Of a stretch of DNA of 7,764 nucleotides, positions 1 to 6,845 are shown piece after piece. Position numbers and translations under genes: made by a program. Every line of letters begins with the position of its first letter. Position 1 is the stretch's first letter. Below the pieces are notes generated by a model. That model did not search any database, had not been told where the DNA came from, and saw only the letters and a list, made by a program, of their open reading frames with translations. The stretch is from positions 1 to 7,764 of the forward strand of contig CAYFQB010000008.1 in NCBI GenBank assembly GCA_964345225.1, written 5' to 3'. This stretch comes from CAYFQB01 sp964345225 (GTDB lineage Bacteria > Nitrospirota > Thermodesulfovibrionia > Thermodesulfovibrionales > UBA6898).

Positions 1-1
1 G

Positions 2-184
2 CTTAAGATAAGAGAAACGGTATATTCCGCCTCCGGAGAATATGATTTCAAAGGCGGTTATTCAACAGGTCTCCAATATAGATTCACCGATTACCATGTT
101 GTCTCAGGTGACCCATATAATGACTATGACGATGAAGATGGCGAATCTCACATTATTCTTTTTACTATTACAAAAAAATGGTAA
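2..184 (+). CDS. C-terminal fragment of a probable outer-membrane beta-barrel protein
   Basis: An open frame enters from the left edge and ends at TAA 182-184, giving 60 residues of a truncated gene. It is not the frame of the gene that follows. The translation alternates polar and hydrophobic/aromatic residues (GGYSTGLQYRFTDYHVV), passes through a very acidic loop (DPYNDYDDEDGES) and closes with a short strand ending in tryptophan (HIILFTITKKW-stop). This looks like the last beta-hairpin of an outer-membrane barrel: two strands, an acidic loop that would face outside, and a terminal aromatic residue. The match to the usual C-terminal beta-signal is imperfect, with Lys at the third position from the end. 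The family (TonB-dependent receptor, porin or other barrel) cannot be decided from this piece. The stop lies 13 bases before the next start, so co-transcription with the binding-protein gene is likely. Confidence 0.6.
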   Translation, partial: LKIRETVYSASGEYDFKGGYSTGLQYRFTDYHVVSGDPYNDYDDEDGESHIILFTITKKW

Positions 185-197
185 CGAGGAAAATAAA

Positions 198-1145
198 ATG
201 AAAAGGACATTGTTTAAATTTATTAACTATTACTGCCTTTTTTTCATTCCTCTCTGCTTAATTCTGTATTCACTTCCTGCCTTTGCTGAAGAAAAAACTA
301 TCGGTGTGATAATGACAGGTGATTCCCCCTATTACAATGAAATCCATAGAGCCTTTACTGATACTCTGTTATATGAAGGTCTCGGTCCGGAAAAGGTTGA
401 AATTATTGTGCAGAAACCAATCCCGGAAACTATTTCATGGATAAATGCAGTGAGAAAACTTGTTGCATATGATGTAGATTTAATTGTATCTTATGGAGCA
501 CCAGCCACAATAATTTCAATGGAAGAGTCATCAGACATTCCCATTGTATTTGCAGGTGTTTATAAGCCTAAAGCTTTAGGCTTGGCCAACAAGCGATTAA
601 CTGGGATAAGCTCTACAGTACCAATCTCAACACTGCTCAGTAATTTCAAGCAGATATCTAAGTTTTCAAGGTTAGGTGTCATATATAATAATAGGGAGGA
701 GGATACTGTATTTCAGGCGAATGAGGTTAAAAAACTAGAGGGTAAATTAGGATTCCATTCAATAAGATTTAATATTAGAAATGCTGAAGACACTTTAAAG
801 ATAGCGAAGGGTAACGTCGATGCACTCTTTATATCTACATGTTGTGCTGCCTTACAATGCGCCGATTATATAATCGATATAGCGCATAAAGCAAGACTAG
901 CGACAGCTACAATAATAGGCGGCATAGAAAACAGGGTTGTACTTACAATTGCAGCAGACTCTTACGAACAGGGCAGTGAGGTTGCAAAACTGGCATCAAA
1001 GTTAATTAAAGGAACAGACATATCATCTATGCCCATAAAAAATCCTTCAAGAGTTAATATTATTATAAATTTAAGAGAGGCCAAGCAAATGGGACTTAAA
1101 GTCCCGTTTGACCTGCTATCTATAGCAACGAAAGTCATCCAATGA
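198..1145 (+). CDS. Periplasmic ABC-type substrate-binding protein (PF04392-like), orphan
   Basis: This 315-residue secreted protein belongs, by its sequence pattern, to the ABC_sub_bind (PF04392, TrpX/YtgA-like) family. I chose ATG 198 because GAGGA at 186-190 lies 7 bases upstream, a signal peptide begins there, and the longer in-frame start at 42 lies inside the upstream gene. Residues 1-30 form a signal peptide with a probable signal peptidase I site after AFA. Family-like blocks follow: TIGVIMTGDSPYY (34-46), DLIVSYGAPAT (94-104), IPIVFAGV (114-121), LTGISSTVP (134-142), RLGVIYN (158-164), ADSYEQG (253-259) and a C-terminal A-x2-MGLKVP (295-303). Members bind small molecules; the ligand cannot be read here. 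No permease or ATPase gene adjoins it. Its stop overlaps the chemoreceptor start (ATGA), which suggests a ligand-presenting partner rather than a transporter subunit. A Cys cluster (C215, C216, C221) is unusual. Confidence 0.85.
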   Translation: MKRTLFKFINYYCLFFIPLCLILYSLPAFAEEKTIGVIMTGDSPYYNEIHRAFTDTLLYEGLGPEKVEIIVQKPIPETISWINAVRKLVAYDVDLIVSYGAPATIISMEESSDIPIVFAGVYKPKALGLANKRLTGISSTVPISTLLSNFKQISKFSRLGVIYNNREEDTVFQANEVKKLEGKLGFHSIRFNIRNAEDTLKIAKGNVDALFISTCCAALQCADYIIDIAHKARLATATIIGGIENRVVLTIAADSYEQGSEVAKLASKLIKGTDISSMPIKNPSRVNIIINLREAKQMGLKVPFDLLSIATKVIQ

Positions 1146-3214
1146 AATCAAGACTGAACCTTAAGAAAAAGGCAATTTTTTTGGTTGTAGGCATACTTTT
1201 TATAGCCCTTTGTTTAAATACTGCGGTGCTTACATTTATATCCTACAATAACTATAAAAATGCCATATTCGGCAAAACTAAAGTAATCGGTGAGAATTTC
1301 CAGAAAGAAATTTATAAGGTATTGACTCTCGGTGTCGCTATCGAAACATTCGAAGGAGTAAATGAAAAGCTTCAAGAACTTGCGTCAAAAGAAGCGACAA
1401 TTAAATACGCCATGATTATGGATGCAACAGGCAAGGTTTTGTTTCATAGCGATGAAAGCAAAATAGGTAGGCAGCTCGAAGATAAAATAACCTCGAAATC
1501 CTCAACTTCAGGAGAAATTCTCGTCCAATCGCCTGTCTACTTTTATATTGACATCTCATTTCCGCTTTTAAATGCTTTCGGGAAAATTGTCGGAACCCTG
1601 CGAGTGGGTATCCAGTTAAAGGAAATGCTGTATGAACTCCTGCTATGGGCATTTGGAATTTCTGTGCTATGCTTCGTCACATCACTCGGGCTTGTATATT
1701 TCTTAATGTCCAGGTTCATAATAGAACCAATCATGACTATGGAACAGGCAGCAGATAAAATTGCAGCAGGCGACCTCACATATGAAGTATCAGGTATAAA
1801 AGGTACGGATGAGCTGGGCTCTCTTGGAAACGCAATAAAGAGAATGGCATTTAATCTAAAGGATATCCTTTCCAGGTTAAGAAATATCACAAACAGTGTC
1901 TCCAATGTAACATCGAATATTGCTGAATCATCTCAAAGCATCTTGCAAGTCTCTGATATACAGAAAAAGGCTGTAGATGAAACAGCCTCAGCTGTTGAGG
2001 AAATGGACCGTTCGATATTAGATGTGTCAACAAGAACAGTTAATCTTTCCGAATCAGCTGCCGACACCTCGACAGCAATATCGCAGATGAAAGCATCCAT
2101 AGAAACAGTTGCTGAAAACGCAAATATATTTAGCCAGACTGCTAATGACGCTGCCTCATCTATAGAAGAGATGATTGCAACTGTCAAACAGATTTCCGAT
2201 AGTCTTGGGAACTTATCATTGTCATCAGTAGATATTGTATCTTCTATAGATAAGGTAAACACTACTACGATGGATATAGAACACCGGGCTAATGAATCTG
2301 TTACTCTTGCTGAAGCCGTTATGATCAATGCTTCAGAGAAAGGGATAAAAGTATCCGGTGCAGCAATGGAGGGAATGGAAGCAATAAAAAAGAGTGTTTT
2401 AACTGTTTCTGAAGTTCTTAACATGCTCGGCAAAAAGACTAATGACATCGGCAAGATACTTAATGTTATAAACAGTGTAGCCGATCAGACAAACCTTCTT
2501 GCTCTAAACGCTGCAATCCTCGCTTCCAAGGCAGGCGAACATGGCAGGGGGTTCTCTGTAGTGTCTGATGAGATAAAAGACCTTGCAGAAAGGACATCCT
2601 TATCAACAAGTGAGATAGAAGATCTTATCAAGTCAGTACAGGAAGAGACAAGGTCAACCATCAAACTTGTATCAGACGCTATACAAGCCGTAGAGAACGG
2701 TATTACTCTTGTAAAAGATGTAAATGATGCCCTCAGGGACATTGTAGAAAGTTCAAATGCATCTACTGAAATGGCTAAAGCAATACAGAAATCAACGGCA
2801 GACGAAGCAGTTATTATAAAACAAATATCAAGTTCTATTGAGAGTATGAATCTTCAGATAGAAAAAATCGCACGTGCATTACAAGAACAAGACAAGGGGG
2901 GGAGTTTTATTATAGATATAACCGAAAAGATTAAAGAACTTTCCTATCAGGTGAAAATCGCTGTAGATGAACAAAAAGAAGTAAGCTTAAAGATAGCCGA
3001 AATAATAGAAAATGTATCACAAGAGTCTTCTCAAATAGCGAATTCTACCAATAAACACAAAGACAGGAGTGTCGAGATAGTCCAGTCTATGGATAAGATC
3101 CGCAGCGCAACCATTAATTTAACAACCTCATCAAATGAGATGAATAAAGTAATCAGCTCATTAAAGGAAGAGGCTCTGCATCTCATCTCGGAGATGCATA
3201 AATTTAAAGTTTAA
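1142..3214 (+). CDS. Methyl-accepting chemotaxis protein with Cache-like periplasmic domain and very long signalling hairpin
   Basis: This 690-residue inner-membrane chemoreceptor would sense a periplasmic signal and control a CheA/CheW complex. Visible order: TM1 (about 11-33); periplasmic domain (34-164) with a Cache-like stretch (MIMDATGKVLFHSD, then a PLLNAFGKIVGTLRVG strand pair); TM2 (about 165-190); HAMP (about 188-242, Pro196, DELG 223-226); then a long helical hairpin whose tip is NLLALNAAIL at 451-460, followed by AGEHGRGFSVVSDEI. AS-SI-EE-MI-AT (338-347) fits the methylation-site consensus exactly, and EEMDRS (286-291) fits nearly. Each arm is over 200 residues, far longer than in E. 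coli Tsr, so this is a high-heptad class (roughly 58H-64H by my count). The tip carries Leu, Ser and Lys where the classic E-A-A-R pattern is expected. The C-terminal arm has 28-residue repeats, and there is no NWETF-type tail. The start overlaps the upstream stop by 4 bases, so translation is probably coupled. Confidence 0.93.
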   Translation: MKSRLNLKKKAIFLVVGILFIALCLNTAVLTFISYNNYKNAIFGKTKVIGENFQKEIYKVLTLGVAIETFEGVNEKLQELASKEATIKYAMIMDATGKVLFHSDESKIGRQLEDKITSKSSTSGEILVQSPVYFYIDISFPLLNAFGKIVGTLRVGIQLKEMLYELLLWAFGISVLCFVTSLGLVYFLMSRFIIEPIMTMEQAADKIAAGDLTYEVSGIKGTDELGSLGNAIKRMAFNLKDILSRLRNITNSVSNVTSNIAESSQSILQVSDIQKKAVDETASAVEEMDRSILDVSTRTVNLSESAADTSTAISQMKASIETVAENANIFSQTANDAASSIEEMIATVKQISDSLGNLSLSSVDIVSSIDKVNTTTMDIEHRANESVTLAEAVMINASEKGIKVSGAAMEGMEAIKKSVLTVSEVLNMLGKKTNDIGKILNVINSVADQTNLLALNAAILASKAGEHGRGFSVVSDEIKDLAERTSLSTSEIEDLIKSVQEETRSTIKLVSDAIQAVENGITLVKDVNDALRDIVESSNASTEMAKAIQKSTADEAVIIKQISSSIESMNLQIEKIARALQEQDKGGSFIIDITEKIKELSYQVKIAVDEQKEVSLKIAEIIENVSQESSQIANSTNKHKDRSVEIVQSMDKIRSATINLTTSSNEMNKVISSLKEEALHLISEMHKFKV
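3177..3198 (+). other. Stem-loop at the 3' end of the chemoreceptor gene
   Basis: A perfect 8-bp inverted repeat, TGCATCTC (3177-3184) and GAGATGCA (3191-3198), encloses a 6-base loop. It ends 13 bases before the TAA stop and is followed by an A/T-rich stretch without a clear T run. It may act as a weak transcription end or a 3'-end stabiliser, or be a chance product of the coding sequence. A promoter-like sequence downstream fits a transcription unit ending near here. Confidence 0.3.
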
Positions 3215-3302
3215 GAAATATCCAGCTCTTTGTACTTTTCCGTTTATAAACATTGTTTCATCTACATATTAGTTGCTAAAACTAAAAGGTACAAGATATT
3301 TA

Positions 3303-3332
3303 TTGATCTACAAGTGTATTAACGATTATATT
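3303..3332 (+). promoter_or_regulatory. Candidate sigma-70-type promoter for the DUF502-HD pair
   Basis: In the 149-base spacer between the chemoreceptor and the DUF502 gene, TTGATC (3303-3308) is followed after 18 bases by TATATT (3327-3332), matching the TTGACA/TATAAT consensus at 4 and 5 of 6 positions. Transcription would begin near 3339, about 25 bases before the start codon. Such matches are frequent in AT-rich DNA, so this is only a candidate. I see no other clear signal in the spacer. Confidence 0.4.
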
Positions 3333-3363
3333 TCATAATATCGAGATTTTGAAAGGAGTAACC

Positions 3364-3918
3364 ATGAAAAAACTAACAAGATATTTTTTTGAGGGACTTC
3401 TGTTCCTGGTTCCATTAGTAGCAACAATATACGTCCTTTATTTAGTGTTTATCAAGATTGACAACATTTTCCATTTCAAGATCCCTGGCCTTGGCTTTGT
3501 TGCTACAATTCTAACAGTAACCCTGATAGGATTTATTGCTTCAAATTTTTTAACAAGGAAGCTGGTAGGCTTGATCGATAAGATATTCAGACGGCTACCG
3601 CTTATAAAGATGATCTATGTATCAATAAAAGACCTTATAAATGCATTTGTGGGAGACAAAAAGGGCTTTAATAAGCCTGTACTGGTTAAAGTTTCATCCG
3701 GCAATGATATTCAGGTCATCGGTTTTGTAACACGTGAAAGCCTGTCTGATCTCGGGATATCTAACAGAGTTGCTGTATATCTTCCACAATCATATAATTT
3801 TGCAGGAAATCTCATCATCGTACCAAAAGAAAATGTTACCCCTCTTGATATCGACAGCAGCAATGTTATGGCTTTCATAGTATCAGGGGGCGTAACAGCA
3901 AGACAAAATGGATCATAA
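3364..3918 (+). CDS. DUF502 family inner-membrane protein
   Basis: This 184-residue integral membrane protein has the DUF502 (PF04367) layout. ATG 3364 is preferred over the in-frame TTG at 3349 because GGAG at 3355-3358, within AAAGGAG, sits 5 bases upstream; the TTG would lie ahead of that ribosome site. The N-terminus (RYFFEGLLFLVPLVATIYVL) forms the first membrane helix at about 9-31, and a second lies at about 42-62. The conserved cytosolic block follows: RRLPLIKMIYVSIKDL (76-91), then VAVYLPQSYNFAGNLIIVPKE and a closing SGG. The biochemical role of this family is not established as far as I know. The coding end overlaps the next gene by 11 bases, so the two proteins are probably made together. 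Confidence 0.9.
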   Translation: MKKLTRYFFEGLLFLVPLVATIYVLYLVFIKIDNIFHFKIPGLGFVATILTVTLIGFIASNFLTRKLVGLIDKIFRRLPLIKMIYVSIKDLINAFVGDKKGFNKPVLVKVSSGNDIQVIGFVTRESLSDLGISNRVAVYLPQSYNFAGNLIIVPKENVTPLDIDSSNVMAFIVSGGVTARQNGS

Positions 3919-4687
3919 TGACTTGAATATCTTAAAAAACTGGTTTCTGGAGTACTGCAGATCATTCTATTCATCAAATGAAGAAGACCAGAAGAATATA
4001 TCTCTGAAGGTACAGCATACCCTTAATGTCTGCGAGAATATAGTTCAGATTGCAAGAGAACGTTTACTGAGCGAGAATGAGATTGCACTTGCTGAAACAA
4101 TAGCCATATTCCATGATATAGGCAGATTCCCCCAATATGCACAATACAAGACATTCAGGGACAGCATCTCTGTAAATCACGGGAAACTAGGCTCAGAGAT
4201 CCTTGTGAAAGAAAAGATTCTTCAGGATATCCCCGAGAATGAACAGGGACTAATTGTCTGCGTAGTAAAATTCCATAATGCCTTCAGAATACCTGATCTG
4301 AAAAGCCCGGAGGCAGAATTCTTCTTAAAACTAATACGTGATGCCGACAAACTGGATATATGGCGTTTATTTGCAGAGTACTATGAAAGCAGCGAAGATG
4401 AGAGGGCCTCTGCTGTAAACCTCGGGCTTCCTGATTTGCCGGGGTATTCTGAAGAAATCCTTTCATATCTATACAATAAACAGGTGGTATCCCTGGCAAG
4501 CCTCAAGACATTAAATGATTTTAAGATAATGCAACTTTCGTGGATTTATGACCTCAATTTTAAGACCTCTTTCAGACTGTTGGTTGAAGGGGGCTACTTA
4601 AACAGGATTGCCTTGACATTACCACAGACAGATGAGATTATCAGGGCTTTATTGATCCTGCAGGAATTTACATCTCAAAGCCTATGA
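3908..4687 (+). CDS. HD-domain metal-dependent phosphohydrolase
   Basis: This 259-residue soluble protein has an HD-superfamily metal site: H37 (QHTLNVC), H69-D70 in IFHDIGRF, H91 (VNHGKLG), H123 (KFHNAF) and D147 in RDADKLD. That ordered set of His and Asp residues is what HD hydrolases use to hold one or two metal ions, usually to cleave phosphate esters or nucleotides. The substrate cannot be predicted; no GYP motif of cyclic-di-GMP HD-GYP enzymes is present. The start ATG lies 11 bases inside the DUF502 gene and no good ribosome site precedes it, so translation is probably coupled. The C-terminal 90 or so residues (LSWIYDLNFKTSFRLL) are helical and I recognise no separate domain there. 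Confidence 0.88.
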   Translation: MDHNDLNILKNWFLEYCRSFYSSNEEDQKNISLKVQHTLNVCENIVQIARERLLSENEIALAETIAIFHDIGRFPQYAQYKTFRDSISVNHGKLGSEILVKEKILQDIPENEQGLIVCVVKFHNAFRIPDLKSPEAEFFLKLIRDADKLDIWRLFAEYYESSEDERASAVNLGLPDLPGYSEEILSYLYNKQVVSLASLKTLNDFKIMQLSWIYDLNFKTSFRLLVEGGYLNRIALTLPQTDEIIRALLILQEFTSQSL

Positions 4688-4705
4688 TTAGACTCAAGAC
4701 CCAAA

Positions 4706-4756
4706 TTGTCAACCACAACTCACATATATATTTATAATATTGATTACATGTATAAT
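4706..4756 (+). promoter_or_regulatory. Candidate promoter region upstream of mlaE
   Basis: The 95-base spacer before mlaE is very AT-rich and contains two perfect TATAAT hexamers, at 4733-4738 and 4751-4756. TTGTCA at 4706-4711 is the best -35-like element, but it is 21 bases from the first hexamer, longer than usual. Starting from the second hexamer would give a 5' leader of only about 20 bases. Which of them works cannot be decided by eye. Confidence 0.4.
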
Positions 4757-4782
4757 ACCCAAAAAAGACTAATTTAATAAAA

Positions 4783-5574
4783 ATGCTTAATTTTCTAGAA
4801 AAATTAGGAGAGCTTTGCCTGTTTTATCTCAATCAAGCCGGCAGGCTGGGGATATTCCTCTTCTCTTCTATCTTAAATATAGTCAGGCCTCCTTATTCTA
4901 AAATTTCTCAAATTATTAAAGATATTTACATTATCGGCACACTGTCGATATTCGTAATAATTTTCACAGGTGCATTTACTGGTATGGTACTGGGGCTTCA
5001 AGGTTATAATACTCTGCAAAAGTTTGGTGCAGAAGGTCTTTTAGGCTCGGCTGTTGCCTTAAGCCTGATCAGGGAATTAGGGCCTGTTTTGTCGGCACTT
5101 ATGGTAACCGGTCGGGCAGGGTCTGCAATCTGTGCTGAGATTGGCATCATGCGAATTTCAGAACAGATAGACGCCCTGGAATGTATGGCCATTGATCCGT
5201 ACAAACTTATCATGGCCCCTAAATTTATTGCAGGGATTATATCTATGCCGCTTTTAACCGCAATATTTGATGCAGTAGGCATTTTCGGAGGATATGCAGT
5301 AGGGGTTGGTCTTTTGGGTGCAAATGAAGGCGCATATTTTTCAAGTATGTATAATGCTGTAGAATTTGATGATATTTACATGGGATTGGTGAAATCTCTG
5401 TGTTTTGGTCTTCTTATTATATGGATATGCTCAGCCAAGGGGTTTTTTGTTCATTTAGAGAGAACCGGTGGTTTCGGTGCTGAAGGAGTCAGCAAAGTTA
5501 CTACAAGTGCAGTGGTTTTAACATCTGTTACAATACTGGTTTTTGATTACTTTATAACCTCGATACTCTTATGA
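4783..5574 (+). CDS. mlaE: MlaE-type phospholipid ABC transporter permease
   Basis: This 263-residue polytopic inner-membrane protein is the permease of the Mla (maintenance of lipid asymmetry) transporter, which moves phospholipids between the inner and outer membranes. The N-terminal amphipathic segment (MLNFLEKLGE) and RPP at 35-37 are typical, as are GMVLGLQGYNTLQKFG (67-82), RELGPVLSALMVTGRAGSA (97-115), EIGIMRISEQIDALE (119-133) and a terminal GAEGVSKVTTSAVV (232-245) with DYF (255-257). Length matches the family. No Shine-Dalgarno-like sequence precedes ATG 4783, but the N-terminus aligns with the family pattern, so the start stands. The stop overlaps the mlaF start (ATGA), and the mlaF, mlaD and mlaC genes follow in order. 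PF02405 family assignment is secure; the direction of lipid transport is not shown by sequence. Confidence 0.95.
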   Translation: MLNFLEKLGELCLFYLNQAGRLGIFLFSSILNIVRPPYSKISQIIKDIYIIGTLSIFVIIFTGAFTGMVLGLQGYNTLQKFGAEGLLGSAVALSLIRELGPVLSALMVTGRAGSAICAEIGIMRISEQIDALECMAIDPYKLIMAPKFIAGIISMPLLTAIFDAVGIFGGYAVGVGLLGANEGAYFSSMYNAVEFDDIYMGLVKSLCFGLLIIWICSAKGFFVHLERTGGFGAEGVSKVTTSAVVLTSVTILVFDYFITSILL

Positions 5575-6353
5575 ATAGTGATTCTAAATATATTATTAAA
5601 CTCATAGATGTCGATAAGATACTCGGCTCTCAACATGTTTTAAAAGGAATTAATCTCTCTATACAGGAGGGGAAAACAACCGTCATAATTGGCGCGAGCG
5701 GACAGGGCAAAACACTCATCATTAAACATATGCTGGGTCTGATACAACCAGACAGCGGCTATGTTCTGGTAAACAGTAAAGACATAAATAAAATAAGCAA
5801 GAAAGAACTCAGGGATATAAGAGCTAACTTTGGTGTACTATTTCAGAATGCAGCCCTCTTTGATTCCATGACAGTCTTTGACAATGTTGCCCTCCCTTTG
5901 AGAGAGAGAACCAAGGCTTCCGAGGAGGAGATCCGGGAGATAGTGAATGAAAAACTGTCTATGATGGACCTCGAAGGGAACAATGATAAGTATCCTGCAC
6001 AGCTGAGTGGCGGGATGAAAAAAAGGGTTGGGCTTGCGCGTGCCCTTGTATTAAATCCCAAAATTGTCTTTTTTGATGAACCAACAACAGGCCTAGATGT
6101 TGCCCAAAGTACTGAAATTTACCGAATCTTCTTCCGAACACAGGTAAAATTAAGGTATACTTCTGTTATCGTCAGCCACGATGTCCCAAAGATATTCAAG
6201 CTGGCCGATTATGTAGCACTGCTTAATAATGGATTTCTTTATGGCTGTATTACACCAGAGGAATTCCAGATTTCAGATAATCCTGTAATCAAGGAATATG
6301 TCAAAAAAATAATCGGACAATTATACATAAGTGAAACTATGGAGGTTCAATAG
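5571..6353 (+). CDS. mlaF: MlaF-type phospholipid ABC transporter ATP-binding protein
   Basis: This 260-residue cytoplasmic ATPase would power the Mla transporter together with MlaE. All nucleotide-binding elements are intact: Walker A GASGQGKT (41-48), Q-loop Gln92 in LFQNAALFDS, ABC signature LSGGMKKR (145-152), Walker B IVFFDE (165-170), D-loop GLD (174-176) and the switch His203 in VSHD. The LFQ-x-AALFDSMTVFDNVALPL run is characteristic of the MlaF/Ttg2A branch. Its start codon overlaps the mlaE stop by 4 bases and lacks its own ribosome site, so translation is likely coupled. mlaD begins 4 bases after its stop. Nothing looks broken. Confidence 0.95.
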   Translation: MNSDSKYIIKLIDVDKILGSQHVLKGINLSIQEGKTTVIIGASGQGKTLIIKHMLGLIQPDSGYVLVNSKDINKISKKELRDIRANFGVLFQNAALFDSMTVFDNVALPLRERTKASEEEIREIVNEKLSMMDLEGNNDKYPAQLSGGMKKRVGLARALVLNPKIVFFDEPTTGLDVAQSTEIYRIFFRTQVKLRYTSVIVSHDVPKIFKLADYVALLNNGFLYGCITPEEFQISDNPVIKEYVKKIIGQLYISETMEVQ

Positions 6354-6357
6354 TATC

Positions 6358-6798
6358 ATGAAAAAAATTAATATTGAGACCGGCGTAGGATTATTTTTAA
6401 TTATCGGATTTATCTGCCTGGCATATATTTCCATTAAACTGGGCGACATCCGTCTCTTTGGAACAGAACATTATACAATAAAGGCACAATTTGCGAATAT
6501 TTCGGGTTTAAAAGTAGGCTCAATAGTGGAAATCGCTGGTGTACAGGTGGGGAAAGTTTCAAGGATAAATCTCTCTGACTATGAAGCCCTGGTGGAAATG
6601 TCTATATATCCTCATGTGAAAATCCAGGATGATGCCATAGCTTCTATCAGGACTCAAGGCATCATTGGAGATAAGTACATCAAGATTACGCCTGGGGGAG
6701 CAAAAGAATTTGTAAATCACGGTGATGAGTTATTGGAAACCGAATCTTCAATTGAACTGGAAGAATTGGTAAGCAAATACATTTTTGAAAAAGAGTAA
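6358..6798 (+). CDS. mlaD: MlaD-type MCE-domain protein of the phospholipid transporter
   Basis: This 146-residue protein has one N-terminal membrane helix (about 8-28) and a single MCE domain (about 38-115; PF02470). In related systems such proteins form a periplasmic hexameric ring on the MlaFE core through which lipid passes. Recognisable family features are FANISGLKVGSIVEIAGVQVG (45-65), RTQGIIGDKYIKITPGG (98-114) and an acidic LEELVSKYIF tail. I chose ATG 6358 because KKINIETGVGLF is the usual MlaD beginning; GGAGG at 6341-6345 lies 12 bases upstream, a somewhat long gap. An in-frame GTG at 6331 would add nine residues inside mlaF and is less likely. Being a short single-MCE protein, it is of the MlaD type rather than the multi-MCE PqiB or LetB types. 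Confidence 0.93.
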   Translation: MKKINIETGVGLFLIIGFICLAYISIKLGDIRLFGTEHYTIKAQFANISGLKVGSIVEIAGVQVGKVSRINLSDYEALVEMSIYPHVKIQDDAIASIRTQGIIGDKYIKITPGGAKEFVNHGDELLETESSIELEELVSKYIFEKE

Positions 6799-6845
6799 AT
6801 TCCTGAGTGGAAACAGGAGAAATATTAATCATCTGGAGTGGAAAA

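Noticed and set aside
42..197. A longer N-terminus for the substrate-binding protein starting at ATG 42
   Set aside because: It lies within the upstream barrel-like frame, would bury the signal peptide 52 residues inside the protein, and has no advantage over ATG 198 with its GAGGA ribosome site.
1416..2742. Several minus-strand open frames opposite the chemoreceptor gene
   Set aside because: They are antisense shadows of a strongly supported coding region; the translations show no recognisable domain and mirror the Ser/Ala/Ile-rich coiled coil.
3230..3294. Inverted repeat TTGTAC (3230-3235) and GTACAA (3289-3294) in the spacer before the DUF502 gene
   Set aside because: Only 6 bp matched with a 53-base gap, and TTGTAC/GTACAA-type matches are easily found by chance in AT-rich DNA; no sign of a repeat-flanked element or operator.
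3918..3920. TAATG stop-start overlap at the end of the DUF502 gene
   Set aside because: The ATG at 3918 is in a different frame from the HD-domain protein; the HD reading frame starts at 3908.
6807..6845. Upstream ATG at 6807 as the mlaC start
   Set aside because: It would add 13 mainly polar residues ahead of a clear signal peptide, whereas ATG 6846 has GGAG at a good distance.
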